Shown: in pieces, positions 7,148 to 11,513 of the stretch
Position numbering within the stretch: position 1 is the stretch's first letter
Layout: every line of letters starts with the position of its first letter
Source: Balneolales bacterium
GTDB lineage: Bacteria; Bacteroidota; Rhodothermia; Balneolales; Natronogracilivirgulaceae
Assembly: GCA_007133875.1 (NCBI GenBank)
Contig: SLLW01000261.1
Coordinates: 1 to 11,513, forward strand
Reading direction: 5' to 3'
Length of the DNA: 11,513 bases
Translations under genes and position numbers: made by a program
Notes under the pieces: generated by a model
What the model saw: the letters and a program-made list of their open reading frames with translations, nothing else
Databases searched by the model: none
Told to the model about the DNA's origin: nothing

Positions 7148-8662
7148 TTAGTTGCGTGTATCCCACCAGACGCGATGGGTCATGGCACTTGGTCCAATCG
7201 GAACTTCGGTAGCCTCAACATTGGCAGCATTATACTGGTATTCACTGTTGGGATATGGGAATCGCCGCGGGATTTCTTCGATATATGGCTCTTCAGCCAT
7301 AGCGAGATCGGGATACCCGGTTCTTCTCCAGTCATGATATGCTTCCACATTCAGGAAGTTGGCGATATACTTCTGCGTCATGATCTGCTCATGGGCGGCA
7401 TCCTCATCGACGAGTGTGGTAAGATCTACCATATCGAGCAGATACGCGTCAATATCGGCACCATCAACACCCAGCTTCTCCATGGATGCACGAACGGCAT
7501 CTTGCAGTACCGGTTGTGCGGCTGCTGCGCCACTGGTAAACAGTGTTGCTTCCGCCTCAATAAACTTGGCTTCGGCATAACCGATCCAGGTAACAGGGGC
7601 ATTGGCAGCGCTGTAAAATTCGCCAATGGAAGAGACATTTGCTGTTCCGATACCAAATTCACCATTTTGATGTCCAACATACGTGGAGTCATCCTGGGCA
7701 AACATGCTTGGATCGAACGGTTCCGGAGAAAATCCTCCAACCTGACCTTCCGTATTAACAGCACCAGCCTGGCGAGCCTGAATCGGAAGACGCGGATCTT
7801 CCAGATCTTTCAGCAGGTTCACATAGTGATGACTCAACTGATCCCGGGTATCCCATTTACTGTCAATGGCATACTGATACCACGGGTTTTCCGATCCGGC
7901 GGATGCTTCATAGGAAAAATCGGCATCGCTAGCATTACTGGCTAAACCGTTTGCCAAGGCATCCAAAGCCGCATTGGCACGAGCTTCTCTGCTGTTGCCG
8001 GGAGCTTCACTAAGTCTCATGTTGAACCGTGCGATCAGCGTATGGGTCAACTCGGTCCAGAGGTTCAGGTTGCCGCCATAAATAAGGTCATCACTACCCG
8101 GGGTAATAGCTCCGGGATTTTCGAAATCATCCAGGGCATCTTCAAGCAACCCGAAGATGGCATCATAGATCTCTTCCTGGGAATCATATCCCGGAGACGT
8201 ATTGGTTGGTTCAAACGCCTCTGAATACGGTGCCTCATTGAAGAAATCCGTAATGTACGACATGTTCCAGGCAAGGATCACTTTTCCAATCCCGGCATGG
8301 GCATTCATCTCATTTTCTTCTGCCTGTTCGATGAGTGTTTTTACATTGTTCATGACCGTTACGTAGGAATAGACTCCCCAGAAGTTGTTGGGGCCATCTT
8401 CGGTGTAGTAGTAACGATCTTCGTGGTTTTCAGGTACACCATTCCACGCTAATTGCTGCATCCACAGACTGGATACACGCACCGGCTCATTGGCAATTAC
8501 ACGGTAGGAGAAATAACCCTGAATTGCCGGGAGCTGGAGATTTTCATCAACGAATTCCGGTTCATTCGGATTTTCGTTGACATCCAGAAAGCTGTCACAT
8601 GCACTGAATCCAATCAGCACAACAGACAGCATAAAGATTTTTAAAAAGGTCAACTGTCTCAT
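7148..8662 (-). CDS. SusD/RagB-family outer-membrane lipoprotein (SusD-like_2 type)
   Basis: This is the surface lipoprotein that forms the lid of a SusC-type transporter and helps capture an oligomeric nutrient. The 504 residues begin with a lipoprotein signal peptide whose lipobox is FSAC, with C22 as the lipid anchor. It is followed by DSFLDVNENPNEPEF (24-38), the typical N-terminus of the SusD-like_2 group. WMQQLAW, then NNFWGVYSYVTVMNN, and the C-terminal IPRRFPYPNSEYQYN (about 464-478) also fit this group, whose helices form a TPR-like scaffold. The ATG at 8662 starts the signal peptide; AAAAGAG is about 9 nt upstream. It follows susC after 49 bp on the same strand and ends before a strong terminator, so the two form one unit. 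The substrate cannot be read from the sequence; glycans and peptides are both known for the family. Confidence 0.93.
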   Translation of the reverse strand: MRQLTFLKIFMLSVVLIGFSACDSFLDVNENPNEPEFVDENLQLPAIQGYFSYRVIANEPVRVSSLWMQQLAWNGVPENHEDRYYYTEDGPNNFWGVYSYVTVMNNVKTLIEQAEENEMNAHAGIGKVILAWNMSYITDFFNEAPYSEAFEPTNTSPGYDSQEEIYDAIFGLLEDALDDFENPGAITPGSDDLIYGGNLNLWTELTHTLIARFNMRLSEAPGNSREARANAALDALANGLASNASDADFSYEASAGSENPWYQYAIDSKWDTRDQLSHHYVNLLKDLEDPRLPIQARQAGAVNTEGQVGGFSPEPFDPSMFAQDDSTYVGHQNGEFGIGTANVSSIGEFYSAANAPVTWIGYAEAKFIEAEATLFTSGAAAAQPVLQDAVRASMEKLGVDGADIDAYLLDMVDLTTLVDEDAAHEQIMTQKYIANFLNVEAYHDWRRTGYPDLAMAEEPYIEEIPRRFPYPNSEYQYNAANVEATEVPIGPSAMTHRVWWDTRN

Positions 8663-8711
8663 ATGTAAACTCTTTTAGACGATATTTGATTAATTACAAT
8701 CCGTAATCAGA

Positions 8712-11513
8712 TTATATGGAGAAACGAATGCTGAAAGAGTACGTGCGGGCATTGGGGGTTACCATGTGGTAAAAACCCTGTCCGTTGCCACTGCCGTACA
8801 GACTTCCTTCAGGATCTCCATAGGAGAAGTCCGTGCTTATCCAGAGATTGTTCGCTGTTGCGGAAAACTGGAGCGAATGCAGCGGGGTATTCTGGAGAAC
8901 AGACATCGGAAGCGAATAGGAGAGGGTAAGCTCTCTCAGGCGGATATAACTTCCGTCTTCCACAAAGTTTTCAAAGATATTACCATGAAAACCCTGATAG
9001 TAGTTCTGATCACGGACAATGGCCTGTTCATTCGGCTCTCCGGTGGAGGCTACAATACCGTCATAAACATATTCCGTTCCGCGGTTGGCGGTATGACCCG
9101 CTGTACCGTAGAATGTGGTATAGAACAAGTCCATATTCAGTACATCACCACCCTGGCGAAAGTCAAAAAGTCCTGATAATCCAACACCACGATAGCTGAA
9201 GCTGGTGCGGACGTTGGCGAGCCAGTCGGGCTGCACGTTACCAATAGGACCTGAATCCGGAGCTAATTGCGGCAAGCCGTTGTCGCCAATCAGCTTTTCA
9301 CCATCTTCGTTACGTAAAAACCGGTTACTCCAGATGACGCCATAACCACTTCCGCCTTCCACTTCGCTATCCGGCATAATTCGTACCTGGGGATCGGTAA
9401 AACCGGCCAGATAAATACTGGATACACCATCTGCGAGTTCAACAACCTCGGTATGAGGATTGGAGAAGTTACCACGCAGATCCCAGCGGAAATCACGGGT
9501 CTGGATCGGAGTAACACCTACATCAAATTCCCAGCCGTAGTTGCGAATTTCACCAGCATTGAGCAACAGACTGCTAAAACCGGTAGCCGTAGATACGGGA
9601 ACGTTGAAAATCTGATCCTGAACGGTTCGGTCATAATAGGCGATATCAACAGAAGCACGACCCCCGAACAGGCGAGTTTCAAGTCCAACTTCCCACTCTG
9701 TCGAGATTTCCGGTTTCAGCTCCGGATTTCCAAGGCTGGTACTCAGACGGTAGGCATTGACTCCCTGGAATGGGTAGTTGATTTCCCCACGGACAGCATC
9801 CGTTGGATTGGCCTGCAGATAGGTAGTCGATGTGGCATAAATCGGTGCATCGGCTCCAATCTGGGAGAGGGAGGCTCTCAATTTACCAAAACTGAGAATG
9901 GCATTGTTACTAAGAGGCTCAAAAGCATCGGTAAATACAAATCCTATACTTGCCGACGGATAGAAATAGGATCGGTTATCTTCCGGCAATGTAGAGCTCC
10001 AGTCATTTCTCGCCGTCAGGGTAAGATAGAGATAATCCCGATAGTCAATGGTCGCCTGGGAGAAAACGCTGACCAGCCTGCGCTCTTCGGTTGTTTGCGC
10101 CGGTGTTACCACATCCGCATTACCAACATGGTAGAAATTCGGAATGTTCAGGTTCATACCACGCTGTGCCGACATGTTGTAATAACGCATGTTCACATTA
10201 TGGCCAACCAAACCGCTGATTCTCAGGTCTTCGGACAGGTCAAACATCGCGTTCAAGGTCAGGTCGGAGTTGATTTCGGAACGCCGGATACCCTGATCAA
10301 ACATGGCACCATTCGGACGGCTTCGGGTACCTACATTGGTCTCCTCTTTCCGCTCATCAGAATAGGTATCAATACCAATACGCTCGGAAACACTCAGCCA
10401 GTCATTGATATCAAAGGTAACTTCGGTACTGGCGATGAACCGATCTACATCACTGGTATAGCGATTGTTGTCAATAATCCAGTTCGGGTTGTTGAAAGCG
10501 GTAAGGTGCATACGCTGGCTACCGTCATCATACGTTGCCGGAGACTGATCAAAGTTGATCGGTGCAAAATTCACCGAATACAGGAACGCTCTGGGACTGT
10601 TTCCTTCCGCCAGCCACACATTTTGTGTATTGATATAGTTCAATGAGGTGTTGACGTTCCAGCGGTCGCCAAGTTGTGCACCAAAACGGGCCATAACGCT
10701 GTTCCGGTCAAGGCTGGTGCCGGGAACAAACCCTTCCTGCTGCAGATTACTAAAGCTCAGGAAATAATTGGTTGTCTGGCTTCCGCCACTGAGACTGATG
10801 GAATTATCATAAGCCATTCCGGTCTGATAGAACTCTTCCCGCGGGTCAAGTATCGGAACATCCATCAGTGACGTCACCTCATTAGGAAGCGCATCCTTGT
10901 GCGGCCCCCAGCTTTGTGAGGTTTGTGTTCCGCCAAAAATGGGATTTTCAATCACTTCCCCGTTCTCTGTTCTTGTTTCACGCGGATCAGGAATACCACC
11001 GCGGTCGGCAGGAACACCACTGGCATAAAAACCCTGACTGCCAAGTGTGTATTCATTCTGAAATCCTTCAATAATAGGATTGCTGGCCCGGACCGTAGAA
11101 CTAAAGCTAACCCGGGTGGGGCGCTCGCCACGTTCACCGCCTTTGGTTGTGATCAGAATCGCACCGGCAGCGGCACGGGATCCGTAAAGGGCTGTTGCGC
11201 TTCCGCCTTTCAGCACGGTAACATCTTCAATAATATTCGGATCAATATCCAGGCCCCTGTTGGAAGTACCACCGGTAAACAGGGTGCTTTCAGAGAAATC
11301 CATATTGTCTTCGGCGTTGCTGATCGGCACACCATCGACGACAAACAGCGGCTGGTTGTTACCCAACATGGAAGTATGGCCACGGATTACGATTCGTGAA
11401 GAACGGCCGGGTTGTCCACCGGAACCGGTGACATGTACACCGGAAAATTGCCCTGCCAATCCATCGACCAGGTTTTCGCGCTGCGAATTGAGCAACGCTT
11501 CGCTGTCGATCGA
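8712..11513 (-). CDS. SusC/RagA-family TonB-linked outer-membrane transporter (5' end outside window)
   Basis: This is a TonB-dependent beta-barrel that moves nutrients bound with its SusD partner into the periplasm, powered by TonB-ExbBD. The frame is open to the right edge, giving 933 residues; the signal peptide, the usual N-terminal carboxypeptidase-regulatory-like domain, the TonB box and the first part of the plug are missing. The visible plug begins about 12 residues before LVDGLAGQFSGV, then has IVIRGHTSMLGNNQPLFVVDG (the SusC/RagA plug signature) and VLKGGSATALYGSRAAAGAI, ending near TTKGG. The remaining ~800 residues alternate as barrel strands and end in the aromatic-containing C-terminal strand YSFSIRFSI. 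A TTG at 11495 is not the start, because the frame and the similarity continue upstream. SusD follows after 49 bp. The substrate is unknown. Confidence 0.95.
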   Translation of the reverse strand, partial: SIDSEALLNSQRENLVDGLAGQFSGVHVTGSGGQPGRSSRIVIRGHTSMLGNNQPLFVVDGVPISNAEDNMDFSESTLFTGGTSNRGLDIDPNIIEDVTVLKGGSATALYGSRAAAGAILITTKGGERGERPTRVSFSSTVRASNPIIEGFQNEYTLGSQGFYASGVPADRGGIPDPRETRTENGEVIENPIFGGTQTSQSWGPHKDALPNEVTSLMDVPILDPREEFYQTGMAYDNSISLSGGSQTTNYFLSFSNLQQEGFVPGTSLDRNSVMARFGAQLGDRWNVNTSLNYINTQNVWLAEGNSPRAFLYSVNFAPINFDQSPATYDDGSQRMHLTAFNNPNWIIDNNRYTSDVDRFIASTEVTFDINDWLSVSERIGIDTYSDERKEETNVGTRSRPNGAMFDQGIRRSEINSDLTLNAMFDLSEDLRISGLVGHNVNMRYYNMSAQRGMNLNIPNFYHVGNADVVTPAQTTEERRLVSVFSQATIDYRDYLYLTLTARNDWSSTLPEDNRSYFYPSASIGFVFTDAFEPLSNNAILSFGKLRASLSQIGADAPIYATSTTYLQANPTDAVRGEINYPFQGVNAYRLSTSLGNPELKPEISTEWEVGLETRLFGGRASVDIAYYDRTVQDQIFNVPVSTATGFSSLLLNAGEIRNYGWEFDVGVTPIQTRDFRWDLRGNFSNPHTEVVELADGVSSIYLAGFTDPQVRIMPDSEVEGGSGYGVIWSNRFLRNEDGEKLIGDNGLPQLAPDSGPIGNVQPDWLANVRTSFSYRGVGLSGLFDFRQGGDVLNMDLFYTTFYGTAGHTANRGTEYVYDGIVASTGEPNEQAIVRDQNYYQGFHGNIFENFVEDGSYIRLRELTLSYSLPMSVLQNTPLHSLQFSATANNLWISTDFSYGDPEGSLYGSGNGQGFYHMVTPNARTYSFSIRFSI

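Noticed and set aside
8663..8711. Inverted repeat ATTAC/GTAAT between susC and susD as a terminator or attenuator
   Set aside because: Only 5 bp of AT-rich stem and no T tract; too weak to support.
9453..10646. 397-codon plus-strand open frame
   Set aside because: It lies entirely antisense to the well-supported SusC barrel and has no recognisable domain; a shadow of biased codon use.
11493..11495. TTG as a start codon for the SusC gene
   Set aside because: The frame remains open to the window edge, and the plug domain would be cut in the middle, so the true start must be outside.

Overview
The window looks like a chromosomal segment from a member of Bacteroidota in the broad sense. A SusC/SusD pair, a TPR lipoprotein resembling PorW/SprE of the type IX secretion system, weak A-rich ribosome binding sites and one promoter-like TTG-N19-TAnnTTTR pair all point that way. 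The acidic lipoprotein and the overall sequence style would fit a Balneolota/Rhodothermota-type halophile, but that finer placement is inference.

Layout. Positions 1-737 (minus) hold the N-terminal 245 codons of folC; the gene leaves the window on the left. A 149-bp divergent spacer separates it from pyrD (887-1996, plus), a membrane-type dihydroorotate dehydrogenase. The spacer carries a plausible pyrD promoter and a tandem repeat of about 25 bp in the leader. pyrD converges, over 27 bp, on a two-gene minus-strand unit: pyk (pyruvate kinase, 5272-6705) followed after 20 bp by a 1075-residue PorW/SprE-like lipoprotein (2024-5251). A 442-bp gene-poor interval (6706-7147) follows. It contains the pyk 5' region, a plus-strand hairpin with a T-rich tail that has no visible gene, and a strong minus-strand terminator. 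The rest (7148-11513, minus) is a SusC-SusD pair: a TonB-dependent transporter whose start lies outside the window, and its lipoprotein partner, ending at that terminator.

How the genes fit together. folC, pyrD and pyk are housekeeping genes for folate, pyrimidine and glycolytic metabolism. The SusCD pair imports an unknown oligomeric nutrient across the outer membrane; no degradative enzyme is visible to name the substrate. The PorW-like lipoprotein suggests a type IX secretion system elsewhere in the genome. No mobile element, CRISPR array, rRNA or tRNA was seen.

The most unusual points are: a PyrD of class 2 layout with Cys (class 1-like) instead of Ser at the catalytic-base position; a 34-residue, 85% Asp/Tyr tract inserted within a TonB-C-like C-terminal domain of the PorW-like protein; the repeat-built pyrD leader; and the orphan plus-strand terminator-like hairpin near 7014-7050.
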